Shown: positions 20,100 through 31,640 of the stretch, one piece after another
How positions within the stretch are numbered: position 1 is the first letter of the stretch
Layout: each line of letters opens with the position of its first letter
Origin: Nymphaea colorata
Taxonomy: Eukaryota; Streptophyta; Magnoliopsida; Nymphaeales; Nymphaeaceae
Direction of reading: 5' to 3'
Length of the DNA: 64,000 nucleotides
NCBI RefSeq assembly: GCF_008831285.2
Contig: NC_045140.1
Location: 24,632,131-24,696,130 of the forward strand
The notes under the pieces: generated by a model
Told to the model about the DNA's origin: nothing
Databases searched by the model: none
The model's input: only the letters and a program-made list of their open reading frames with translations
Program-made: the position numbers and the translations under genes

Positions 20100-20545
20100 T
20101 AATCCCTTTTCCAAAGGCTCCAAGTGCGGCTATTTGCCTGGTTCATATTTCAAGATAAAAGTTCAAACACAATGCAATTTGAAATCTTGGGGTTTATATT
20201 TGGCTATTTGGTGTGTATATGTGGTAAAATTGAAGAAAACTCATATAAACTATTTTGGAGGTGTGAGGAAGTTGAAAAACTGTGCCACACATCATGGCAT
20301 TATCGTTCCCCAATGGCATCATATCGTTCTATTTCACGTGATCTTCTTTTTGGTCTGGTACATGTTTGGAGATCACAGCGATGATGTTTTCTGTGGCAAA
20401 CTTGACTCTGTTGCGTTTTGGTGGCTGATTTGGATTATGAGGAACATTGTATTCTTTCCAGGAGAGGTTGATGATTTCCAGGTCTTGCTCTTTAATCTAC
20501 GGATTGAGATTACTGCCATCTTGAAAGTGTTTTGCAGTCCATAAC
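20100..20545 (+). pseudogene. LINE 3' domain (zf-RVT) on the opposite strand
   Basis: The plus strand reads CICGKIEENSYKLFWRCEEV preceded by FAWFIFQDKSSNTMQFEILG. This is the pattern of the zf-RVT domain found after the RT in plant LINEs (C-x2-CG-x-x-EE-x-x-x-HLF-x-x-C). Another frame then gives AFWWLIWIMRNIVFFPG, matching the usual W-x-x-RN-x-x-F ending. It is head-to-head with the minus-strand LINE at 17560-19990, so it is either a second element or an inverted part of the same one. Confidence 0.55.
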
Positions 20546-22494
20546 TCTTTGGGTGTGTCCCATTTAAAGAAATTTTTTTCTGCTCTCTCTCTCTTGTTTA
20601 ATGTCCATTGCCTGCGAAAATAGGAAGTCAGGTATCAAAAGGTCCTCAGGTGGCAGGGAACCCTGCTCTGCTACTGTCATGTGCATGAAAAGGACGAGAT
20701 TGCAGTTCTTTTCTCTCTCTCAGCTACATCAAAGAAACTTGTAACCTTATTTTTACCGTGGAAAAAGCAGCAATCCAGGATAAATTTTTTGCCCGTTAGG
20801 GCTTGCTCATCTTCGACCCCCAGCGTTCCGATTCGTCGCCGTGCTCTCCACCAGCACAGCCGCTCTGCCTCCATCCACTCTGATTGAACTTAAGTTAGAT
20901 TATCTTAGATCGAATTTGAGCTTCATTGTCATTATGATCAACGCCCAATTTTAAATTTTTTCTAGATTTGGGAGTCGGACTCGCCCAAGATTTCTATTCT
21001 TTAAAAAGTTTCTACTCCTTGCCAAAGCCGACATAAATCGGACTGGAGGGCGAGGGAATGACTTTGGGAGCTTTAAGCCTCGGGCAAGCGATTAAGTGAT
21101 ATAAATACATCAATTAAATACCCAATATATATGTATAAATATAGGTATAATAAATATATTTATATTTATATTTATATTTATATTTATATTGCCGGTTATC
21201 ACTACCACATCAAGACAAAAGCATTTATAATTGCCATTTACAATTTAATATATGATACAGATTTAGAAGTTGTTGAGGTACCCCAACCACTCTCTCCCTA
21301 TTCTGCGTTCTTCCTTTTCCTAATCCCTACTTTGTCGTGTAGATCCTTCTTGTTTTTTTTGTTTTCCTGCCTTCTAATCGGTGAACCTTTTTTCTACCTT
21401 CTTCTTTTCATTCATACCCTTTTGACATTGCCTCCAACCGTCGCCGTGACCCTTGGAAGAAGTAGAAGTACGCCAACCTCTCTCTCCCTATTCTGCGTTC
21501 TTTGATTTAGTAATCCCTACTATGTCGTGTGATTTTTCTGCTTGTTGGGTGAAGAGATTGATGAAACGACACTTGCAGGCTATTTTCAGGGACAGGTCTA
21601 AATAAACAAGTCAGGCCCCATTCCTTGCTTTCTTTGCATCAGAATTTTTTTTTTTTTCCTTCTAGCTTTTAATCTTGTGGAACTACTCATTGTTATTCAG
21701 CATGTCAACAGAGGAAGATATTCATCCTGAATTCTAATAACTCTGACCAGACTAAGTTTTGTTCAGTTTTGGATAACTTAGCATATCCATAGAAGGAATG
21801 AAATGCTTTTAGCCTATATGTGTTAATTTCAGAAAGAGATTTGACTAGCAGATCAGACCCTTCTCATTGCTCTATTTGCATTAGGGTATTTCTACACATC
21901 TTCTACTGATTCATATCTGATTAACTGCTTTTTTAATCCATGTGATCATTGGTTGATGCATACAGATCAAAATGTGTTTACAGATCAAAGGTGCAGGTAT
22001 CCTTCCACAGAAATTAACCTTTGCTGTAATGATGCTTATCTAACACATGCAAAGTTCTAGTGATTTCCAACAAATCCTACATTGTTATTACTTATATCAG
22101 TATACCTGCACCTTTGCCAGCAGTCCAATGGTTTGTGTGCATGCATGGTGCTCTGTTAAACGATGCGGGTGCTGATGGTGCTGTCGCCACTGCCGGATGT
22201 CGATAGAGACAGGCACCTTCAACTTTCGGTTGGTTCATATTGGAAGCATCTCCCTATATAGATGATAGATCAGCAGTGGCTGCTTTTATTGCTCATGACT
22301 CTCTCTCTCTCCCTCTAGCTTAGTTCTCTCTCTCTCTCTCTGTCTGTTCAGTTATTTTGGAACCCAAAATTTCTTTTTCAAGCTGGAGTTTCAGACTTTT
22401 TCTTATTTTGACAAGCTTATTCATCCACCCAAGTTCAAAGTTTTAGACTGATCTGGGTAAAGCTGAAGTTCTTGTAGTTTAGGTTGGCAGTTGT
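20546..22494. other. Intergenic DNA without recognisable gene
   Basis: This region holds a (TTTATA)n-like tract at about 21150-21190. It also has a direct duplication of a TCTCTCCCTATTCTGCGTTC block (about 21288-21345 and 21474-21530), (CT)n tracts near 22300-22340, and a 15-bp perfect inverted repeat CAAAGGTGCAGGTAT (21986-22000 and 22101-22115). I see no gene. Confidence 0.55.
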
Positions 22495-22498
22495 CGTT

Positions 22499-23830
22499 TT
22501 AGGGAAGGGTGGGGGCTTTCGGTGAGAACACTAAAAGAAAAGAAGCCCAATTTCTTTGAAAGAAATTAAAGTTTAACTCTGCAGATGCCAATTCCAGAGT
22601 TTAAACTTGCTTTAGATCAGTTCTTTTCAACCTGTCCACGGAATATTCTATAAAGATGTCAAAACTATTCCTTGAAAAATCCATTTTTCTATATCATGGG
22701 ATCATATATTAGTACGAAACGACGTGTACGCTCCCTTCCCAGCCACCGACTCTGAGATTCGTGATCAATGTCACTATCTTCCAACTTCTCCGGCAGAAGG
22801 TTGGACGCGTGAAATGGATTCCGCCAAATTCACATGGAATCTTTTCAAGCCAGGGAGCCCTTTTTAAGCTTAATTTCGGAAACAGGAGTGCAGTTTTGAA
22901 TTTCTTGTCTTCCCACATTTCATACGTTCGGATCAAGCAGTGCCTGTTTGGCGTTTTTTTGAAAAAAAAAAATTATAGTTATATTTAAATTTTAAAAAAA
23001 GTCGTTTATCATATAATTTTGAAAAACATAGTATTTTAATTCCTATTAAAATTTTAAAACTTTAATTTAGCTCCCCTCATGGAAAATTGGTGACTCAACG
23101 GTTAATTACTCCTGATATGTGGATCTTATGATACAAAACTGATTTCAAAGCTTGCTTTGTAAGGTAACGTGCTCAAGAGTCCTTTGAACTTAAACCTAAT
23201 CAAAAACCAGGTTTGCCACTAGAAAGCTATAAACCATTTCGATCCATTTAAGCCACCGATGGTCCATGAGGAACTGACCTTGGGCTTCATGATCTTGGCT
23301 CGTTGAAATGGTGTCATGCTCAGCGTTCGAATTGGGACCAAAACATGTTCATTTAGTAGGCTTGAAAAAGGTACAAAAAGAAAAAAGGGGCATTGATTTA
23401 TCGTGCCGATCTAAGTGGGCCCCATAAGTTTAAGTAGGTCCAATAATTTTTTAAACATTTTTTATTAATTTTTATAATATACATATTATTTTATTATAAA
23501 TAATTATATTTATATATTTTTTTATATTAAAATTTATACTTTTTTAGTTTAATCCAATCCAATTTAAACAAAACTCGACCTCAAGTTTCAATGGCTGAGC
23601 CCAATCGGAGCGGTTTTGGGTGTCCGACTGCCTGGCTTACAAAATCATGAATTATGAGTCATATGATTTCGGCTTCCTTTTTTAAAACCTGCCACGTGTC
23701 ATACCACTCTTGCTTGCAAGTCGGACAAATCAGACGGGCAATGCGAATGAAAAAACACTCGCCAAAGCTTCTTTTGGACTTTATGGACCACTTGATGGTA
23801 TTGGAAGCCAAAGTTGTTCCCTAACCTCAG
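22499..23830. repeat. Repeat R1, copy B
   Basis: This is the most compact copy of R1: the left piece (22499-22710, matching 71-281) and right piece (22715-23590, matching 6432-7413) are almost adjacent. It runs on into the outer-arm sequence of palindrome 1 (23590-23830), present here in single copy, and then into the gag relic. This arrangement is probably the ancestral order: R1, arm sequence, gag. Confidence 0.85.
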
Positions 23831-23839
23831 TGTTATGGG

Positions 23840-24470
23840 TAGCATTATGGGTTTTTGGGACTCTTTTTGAAAGCATTATGGGTTTAATTGTTGATATTGA
23901 TACCTCTGGTGAAATATGGGAGGCCTTGCTTAATGCCTTCTCCCCAGAATTCAAAGACCGAGAGTTGCACCTCACTCATCTCCTTACTTCTCTTAGAAAG
24001 GACGGAGACACCTTATGTGATTATATTCTCAAATTCAAAAGTATTTGTGATGACCTTGGAAAGCCTGTAGATGGTCAGACTCAAGCTCAGGTTTTATGGC
24101 TCCTACAACGGCTTGGTGAGGGCTATGAAGCTTTTATTGCTTCTATGCTAAGGCCACCGATCCCAAGTTGAAATGACTGTGTTACACCAACAAGATAATC
24201 AAAGACGTGGAGGTTATTCTAATGGTGGACTAAGACTAAGAGGCTACGGTGATCAAGGACGAGGCTCCTGCTGCAACAAAAATAATAAGAGCAATGCTTC
24301 TCAAGGATCTACCTCTAAATCTGATGACAAAAAAGGGAAGGAGCCGGTCTTTTGCCAAATTTGTGGTCAGCAGTATCATTCTCCCTTGGAATGCTTTGAG
24401 CTTTTTTAACGATGCCTAGGAGGAGGAAGACGCCCAACAGGGAAGACCATAAAATGCTGCCATGTTAAAC
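23840..24470 (+). pseudogene. Copia gag fragment, best-preserved copy
   Basis: The frame gives WVFGTLFESIMGLIVDIDTS, then EIWEALLNAFSPEFKDREL, LRKDGDTLCDYILKFKSICD and LWLLQRLGEGYEAFIASMLR, the core of plant Copia gag. It stops at 24169-24171 (TGA). In the next frame a Gly/Arg-rich stretch and a complete CX2CX4HX4C knuckle (CQICGQQYHSPLEC) follow. One stop or frame break therefore splits it, and nothing of protease or pol remains. It serves as the reference for the decayed copies at 9305 and 14095. Confidence 0.85.
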
Positions 24471-24599
24471 TTCATCAATGCGGCCCACATAACTAGCAAT
24501 AAATCATGTGTAATTATGCATACAAACTAATGTTCAGTTGTTAATTAGTGATGTACATTGACGATACGAGACGAGAGAGGGCGAAGCTAAGATGCATCG

Positions 24600-25790
24600 T
24601 TTTCACGCACGTATCTCTTTTTAAATCGCCATTGGTTCTTCTTTGTTGTTAAATGTTTCTTTAAGTTTTTAAGAAATGATCCATTAGGGACTACCTTTTT
24701 GTTATAATTGCAATACAAGTCCCGTACTTCTTATTTTTCAAATATTATATAGACCTCTGTTCTGCTAACAACTATTAAGTGAGGACCTAAAAAGATAATT
24801 CCGTCATTTTCAAGACAACAAGTCGTCCCAGATATCTGGAGGTTCTTTTGCAAGTTGTTGGCAAAAGTGAAGCCGGTATGAGGAAAATCAGATAAGTGCA
24901 GCGTATATTTAAGATGTGACCAAAAGACAGGTCCATAAATAAAAATGTTCCTAAATTTTGCAATGTTCATGAAAATAACGTTACCCAGTTAAACTCTAGG
25001 TTATCGCCGATTTAAGTTGGTTGTTAAAACACACCTTTAATGTAACCAAAGCTCAAGTTGCTTGTTTGTACTATTAGTCTACTTCATTTATAGCAAATAA
25101 TACTCTTTCGTATCTAACTGTGTTTAAACAAGTCATTTTTTATTAACTTCAAAACTGGTTACAAGAATGACTTCATTAATGCCAGAAATTATGAAAGGAA
25201 AACCTAAACGTATTTCCAGATTTAGGTAATTCTTTTGATTTTTTTTAGAATACAAAATAATAATTTTTTAAGCATCTTAGCATTTGAACTGATAGGAATA
25301 AACGAATAGATGTTTTCTTTTAACCAAGAAAAAAAATTATTTATTCGACAATACACATAGGAAAACCAGGTATGCTTTTGATTATTGCATCATTTTTTTT
25401 CTATATCTGTGTTTGAGATTCATAACACTTTGTTGCTTTTTTAAGCCTTGTTAAAAGCGGGATCAAGTCAAAAGATATTTAGAACTAAGTTGAAAGCATA
25501 GCCAGGTCCATGAAATGACAAGAACACCTTTTTCAAAATAACATAAAATAAATCAAAAGCACTTTCTTTAACCGGCCACTGTTGGCTAGTGTTCAGGATA
25601 TGACAAGATTCCCTTGGAATCAAGGACGGGGTCACAGGAGGGATTGTGTGGGCAGTTGCCCATGCAATCGCATAAAACGTATTTATATGCGTATTGGTTG
25701 GCTCCAACCTGGTTTATATATATAGCGTTCTTCAATATGTGGCGATCTTTATTGAATCAGTTTTGATCTGAAGTGTTTAGAATCTTTGAA
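24600..25790. repeat. Repeat Q, long copy
   Basis: Bases 24620-24990 match 53505-53850, and 25640-25790 match 53850-53985. The 650 bp between (24990-25640) are absent from the other copy. Shared words include AAGAAATGATC-ATTAGGGACTAC and GTGTGGGCAGTTGCCCATGCAATC. The 53.5-kb copy lies about 1.6 kb upstream of the AFG1-like gene. No gene is seen in either. Confidence 0.8.
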
Positions 25791-25828
25791 ATAGTTATAG
25801 ATTTTATTGTCTTCATCACTTAGAAAAG

Positions 25829-27133
25829 TTAAGGTGCGCCATTTTTGGCCTCGCACCCGTGTCGACGCGATGCGGGCGTGGGTGCGGGTGCTGGTGTGCC
25901 TCCGGTGCGCACCCAAATGATTCAACAAGAGTTGGGTGTGGTCAAGCGCACCCGGTTAAACTCACACCCAACTCGCGTTTAACCTGAGTAGGCTGCGGTC
26001 AAATGTGCACCAGACTACTTTGGTCCAATTTTTAAGGTTTTTTTTTATTTTTAAGTTTTTAACAAAGCTTGCCCGCTTGCCTGCCTCTTCTTCTCCCCTT
26101 TTCTTCGACATTCGTCTCTCTTCGACTCTCGTCCGTTCTTCTTCCTCTGTCTTCCATACGTAGTATTGGGTGGAGCTGGCCTCTCTGGTTGCTGGAGCAG
26201 TCTCTCTCTCTCTCTCTCTGCAAAGAAAACGCCATTCCTCCTCAATCCCTTGACAAAGCGAGTGAGAGAGGGAAGATCTTCACATACCTGCTGCAACCTG
26301 CTATTGAAGAGTTGAAAACTCCCAATCAGCTGCACTTCACTGCTGGAGGGGATGAAGGACAAAGAGAGCAGATAGCTAACCGCAGGGATGGAGGAAAAAG
26401 GTTTGTTAGGGCATCATGGGTGAGGGTTAGAAAAAGGTGGGGCACGAGGGAGCAGAGCACGGTCGATGGAATCTTGATTCCAGCATTTTCATTTCAGAAT
26501 TGATCCGCAATGTTAGAATAAAAAATGCTGCCTTTGATTAACTACGATCTCTTAAGGGCTATACATTTGATACAACCATCTCCACCCATAATCTAGTTAC
26601 GTTTTTTATTTCTTTCATCTTTTGTTTTTCTTTGAAAATATCAGCCCTAGGGGCCTACAGATGTTGTATGTACAGTGTACAGCTAGTTTAGCAGAGATCA
26701 ACTTTTGCATTGCTGGTATTTTATGTGAATCAAGACTTAATTCAAAATCGACGACTGAAATGCATCAAGTTTTGAAGGAAAAATTTTAAAATCCTTTTTA
26801 GGAGCCCAAAGAATCAATGAGAGGTTGAAATGAATGCTTTTACTATAGCTGGTTCCAGGTAGATTATCATGTGGATTATGATCGTATGAACTCTGATTTT
26901 GTGAATTTTTTGTTGAATGTTGAACTGATGATAATGATATCATGATTAGCAAATTATAATTTTGATCTTGTTATTGAATAATTTTGTGGTTTATGACAAT
27001 TTTCAGTCATATATATTATATACATAATATTATTATGATTATAATAAATTAATGATAATAATAATAATAAATACCATCGTCGCACCTAAATTTTTTAAAA
27101 TGTGTCGCGTGCCGGCACCCGCACCTTGGTGAC
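25829..27133. mobile_element. Possible non-autonomous DNA transposon
   Basis: The block begins AAGGTGCG with a run of GGTGCGGGTG-type words. It ends with the inverse CGGCACCCGCACCTT, so the first eight bases are an inverted match and the GC-rich ends stand out from AT-rich flanks. I found no target duplication and no transposase. The inside (26050-26520) is of moderate GC and has open frames without family resemblance. The boundaries are tentative. Confidence 0.3.
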
Positions 27134-29520
27134 ATAGGTTAAAGGCAATAACCTACGTTGTATTACACACTGATGAAGTACATGTAAAAGTGTCCACCGC
27201 CACAAGGGAAAGAGTACGAGCAAGTTATGGTTCTTCATTTATCTGTTCAGAAAGGTGAGCTTTGACTTTCAATGTGAAACTGCTTAACTTACTTGAGACA
27301 CAAGACAGGGTCCAACCCAATGGAGACTTGACATTCATTATAGATCTCCAAAGGTATTGACATGGATCAAGTTAGTGTGGATCTCATTATATTCGAAAGT
27401 GTTACCTTATACTGCATGGGCAAATAATGAAACCAAATTCATTCTCAAAAAAAAAGTTTGCGTAGTAGCATACTAGCATAATTGAATCCACAAGTAAAGA
27501 AATAACTTAACATGTTTGGATCTAATACAAACAAGATATGGATGTTTAACCATATCTTCAAATAAATATATTCAAATCTGAATCAAAGTTGTACTTATGA
27601 TGGATCTTAAGCAATAAATAGGTCCAATCTCAAATGCTATATGTTTATAAAGATTCATATTATATTAGCGTTGATTCAAACACAATAGTATCCACAATAC
27701 AACTGATATGAATTTAAACACAAATAATTCATATGAAATATTATACAACACGGTTCAACAACAGTATTTGGATCCAAATAATAACTAAATTTTTAAGCAA
27801 GGTGAAATAAAAAATATTTCTTTACCTTGACGTGATGCATGCCTGTATCCATACTAATGCATCACTTTTTAGAGCAAATAAAGTTATCATTTGTTACTGC
27901 TACAAGTCTCCAAATACAAGCATTCAAATTAATATAGATTTCAGTTCAAGGGTGTTACATTACACCTCTTGAGCATACATTTTAAACAAGTTCATCTTCA
28001 CAGAATGAGTAAATAAAACTTTGTTCAATAGCACTCTAGAATGATTTGGATCTAGAAGGACAACAGATATCACAATATTATTCAATCTAAAAAACAAACT
28101 TTATAACATATATCAGATCTAATGTAAACATGACATGAATTGTTAACCAATATCCAAATAAATTGTAGATTTGAGTCTATCATGAACCAAGCCTATTACT
28201 GGTTGTTTCACACCTCCTGGCATAACTAACGTACAATAATATGATCATTCCTTCTAACTAGGATGAACATAGTAAAATCATCTTTAGTATTTGCTCAGAT
28301 AATATTCTTCCATAATGAGCAAAAATAAATCCATCGTTTAGCACTCTAGTGTAACTCACATTGAATGTCTACACCTCAATTTTTACAATGTGGTAAAATC
28401 ATTAGATTTAAAAATCAATGCATATCATAATATGTTTAGATCCAATATAAATAAGATATAGATCTTCATCAAAAAGGTGTAAATAATTCACATTAGATCA
28501 TGGTCCAAAAGAATACAACGTTACTATGAGATCTAAATTCAATAGCTAAATGGATATGAAAGAAAGTTCTGGTCATATCTAATATCAGCATGGATCCAAC
28601 ATGACAATCAATATCCAAAAAGCAAACACGATAACATATATTTGAACCAATATAAACAAGATATGGATTTTAAACCAATGTCCAAACAAATTCAGATCCG
28701 AATATGTCGTGAACCAAACTAAATAGAAGTATGGATCTTAAGTAATGATTAGATCCAAGGTGAAAATCCAAATGGTTTTCTAGATTCAGATCATAGCAAT
28801 CGTGGATCCAAACACAGTGATATCAAAAATATAATCAATATGCATTTAAACAAAGAAAAATGATCCAAATTCAAATATGATATGAACATGATTTAGCATA
28901 ATATTCATATATAAATAAGATTTTAGTTAGTGTCACAAACACAAAGTTTAAACAACCAGTTATGATTATTATTATTTTAGGGCATGCATACACAAAATAA
29001 TAAATTTACATAAGCATACATATATGTTGCTAATCATTGAATCACACATATTAGTACTTCTTTAACATCAAATGAGTCAATTTCTTCCTATTCGTTGTTC
29101 AAAGCTTTTACCCAAGTAGAGAGTCTTATTAGTCTGCTATTACTATCTCATATCTCATCTTTTTCCTTTTTCTTTTAATTATTATTATAAACCTGATCCT
29201 AAGAGACCAAACCACATGCAACATATTATGTTCCTCCCTCAAAGCAGATAAACAGTCTCATGTCATAAAAATTTTCAATTACAAAACCTATTTATATACC
29301 ATATTCATAATTGCACATGGTTTTACTATATGTCTAATTTTAATCTATCAATGCGTATAAATCTCTCTAGATTCTGTATCACTGTTTGCTTGATATATTC
29401 TGACATGCAGGCGCAGATATATGCTCGGAAATACCACTCATGGAGTTTTTTGCAGCATAAACAAAAAATGCATATCAAGTCAGGAATACTCTAATAATGT
29501 TGTGAAATAACTTACGAGCA
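27134..29520. repeat. AT-rich block with diverged tandem-like repeats
   Basis: Variants of AACATATNTNNGATCNAATNTAAACAAGATATGGAT followed by AACCAAT-TCCAAATAAATT recur near 27511, 28109, 28433 and 28632, with shorter echoes between them. The spacing is irregular (about 200-600 bp), so this looks like an old satellite or repeatedly broken element. I see no gene in the whole stretch. Confidence 0.45.
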
Positions 29521-30181
29521 AGGGGTCCTAGCGGGTCTGATTACAGAGGCCGCCGTAAAAAGGTGCAGCGACTGGATCTCCGGCGGCGACAGACGGGAGG
29601 AACTACTGCTATTTCTCCAGCCAGCCTATGGTTCAGACTCGCAAGCAGCGTACAGCTTGGAGGAGCGACGGCGGTAGCCCGGTTGGGCCGGGTTTTCCAA
29701 GCCATCGAGTAAGGTCCTTTACCCTCTTCCTCACCCCCCCCTCCCCTTTTTTTTGGGGTATCGAACAGTGCAAACTCTGTCTTTTGTCGCCGGAGGCATT
29801 GGACTACTCCTATTCCCTCTGTTTCACTTTCTTCCTGTTTTATTATAGCTGCGGCGAAAACCTGACGTCCGGTCTAATGTTTCCGGACAGAAAGAGGCCA
29901 TGAGCTGTTGCTGTTGAGACGGTTGCCTCTTTTTATATATATATTCTATTAATCCGAAACAGAGTTGTGTACGCAAAGGGATTAAACCTAAATGTATAGC
30001 TGAGATTCTGTGATTTTTTGCATGCTAGAATATTCAGGAAGCCTGATCTAAAATAGTATACCATCATAATCTAAATAGCATAATACAGTAGCCTGACAAT
30101 GTACTTATGTGCACACAGACAAAGATGACTACAGACATCACAAAAGGCAGATTCAATTTCTTGAGATTCGGCAATCCCTGT
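29521..30181. other. Unassigned DNA next to an LTR
   Basis: The part near 29540-29900 is GC-richer and has an open frame at 29628-29903 beginning MVQTRKQRTAWRSDGG, without recognisable family. Bases 30060-30181 lie where the leader of the element whose LTR starts at 30195 should be. No gene is supported. Confidence 0.4.
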
Positions 30182-30527
30182 GTTCTGATACCACTGTTGG
30201 ATCTTAAGCTGCACATGACTTCAGCAGCTTCGTCTGCCAGCAAGTCACCAGCGGAGGCTCAAGGTCTGCACAGGAACACCAAGAAGGTGCACCGACAACT
30301 AAAGAGAAGAAGAAGAAGAAGAAGAAGAGACAGGAGAAGAAGCAAAGCAATGATTTAAGGCTCGACTAGGTTAATCCCATCGGATAAGATCCTAGATTGA
30401 GTAGTGTTGGGCTTAAATAACTTGCCGGAGAAACAGGTAACGTAAAATCTCAAGTTTATTAATAAAAAACTTTTATTTGAGAAATGTTTGCAAGTCAAGC
30501 TAGTAACTGCGAGTGTGCCACCTTGCA
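30182..30527 (-). mobile_element. LTR with primer site, relative of the solo LTR
   Basis: From 30195 the sequence follows the solo LTR at 14886 (TGTTGGATCTTAAGCTGCAC, AATCCCATCGGATAA, AGTAGTGTTGGGCTTAAATAA) with several deletions. Directly left of it, the minus strand of 30182-30193 reads TGGTATCAGAAC, a primer site with one difference from the usual initiator-tRNA-Met form. So this is the 5' LTR of a minus-strand element that has lost the rest. The right end near 30527 is unclear. Confidence 0.65.
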
Positions 30528-30704
30528 GGTACTACCTTCCGAGAGGAGGACACCCAACAGGCAAGACCATAAAATGCTGCCTTGTGTCTCTCTTAATTGT
30601 TTTGTATTAATGTAACAAATATTTTGTTCGCCACAATAGCACCGTTATAATAATCTTTCTACTTCGTCAAATGCATAGCTGATCAGCAAAAAACATCAAG
30701 AAAA

Positions 30705-31640
30705 TTTGTCATTCACGCGAGATATTCAAAGGGCATTGATAGGTGAAATTGGCGTGCAAACGAGAGCAGTCGTCTTGGTCGGCAGTGTTCGAGTCGCCAC
30801 TCGAAATTTTGCTCTCCACGTCCTTCAACTTAAGAAAAGTGGTGTATATCCGGTGTCTACATCCGATCAAAATTTTTTTTGACAGTTAAATTAAATGAAG
30901 TGCTACCTTCCTCAATTAAATTAAAGTTTTACTAATTTCATGACTAGCTAGCATGCAAGATAGCTTTCTTAGGAAGCCATTACTTGACATCATGCAAATG
31001 TAAAAGATTGTCCAGTTCATTTTGATTCAACACGCACATAAGGATGAGTTCTTATACATCATTATGCAAAATATTACTTCACCTTCCATTTGGACGCTGC
31101 CAACGTTGATGCTTAATTTTTGAACGATATCTGCAGATTGAAACAAGCCTATCAACGTAGCAAAAATGTCGTCATCTCCTCTTTCTAGATTCTCTCGGTT
31201 CCCGTCTAGCCAACTGCTCATACTTTTGAGGTCATGGTGAACCTTCTTTTGATTGCTATTACAAAAACAATATGTCTGAATGTCGAAGGTCTTCTAGTTG
31301 TTCTCTGTTGCCTTATAAAAGGAACACTGGTTGCACTCGGCGCTAATCTTGCATAAAGAGAATTAGACAACATATTACTCTAAAGAGAAAGATTATAAGT
31401 CAAGGTTGGGCTGGATATTCGATCAACTGAAGAGCACCCGTCCAGCCCGAGGAAAATCAGATCACATTATGAAACTCTCTAGTCCACACTTTGGTCTTGC
31501 AAAATTCTCATTTTACAGTAGTAAATTATGGAAGACAAACACGTAGATGGCGTATGGTAAGAAAGACTGTTGTCTTTTTGGAATATGTGTTCTTAAATCA
31601 CATGTTTCCTTGCACAGTATTGACAACGAGTGTTCGAAGA
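30705..31640. repeat. Segmental duplication D, copy 2
   Basis: This is the partner of 15416-16400 in the same orientation. It is preceded by a short gag relic word (about 30540-30582) and about 125 bp not found in copy 1. The shared right end fades near 31640. Confidence 0.85.
31027..31268 (-). pseudogene. Exon-like ORF of unknown family in duplication D2
   Basis: The minus strand reads LKSMSSWLDGNRENLERGDD, then DIFATLIGLFQSADIVQKLS and VGSVQMEGE. It keeps the frame of the D1 copy even though the variable region differs by compensating indels. The same flanking AG and GGT are present. The function is not recognised, and it is only one exon's worth of sequence. Confidence 0.35.

Noticed and set aside
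26069-26503. 144-codon plus-strand frame as a gene
   Set aside because: It is Ser/Leu-rich from TCTC-type repeats, has no domain or splice context, and sits inside a possible transposon.
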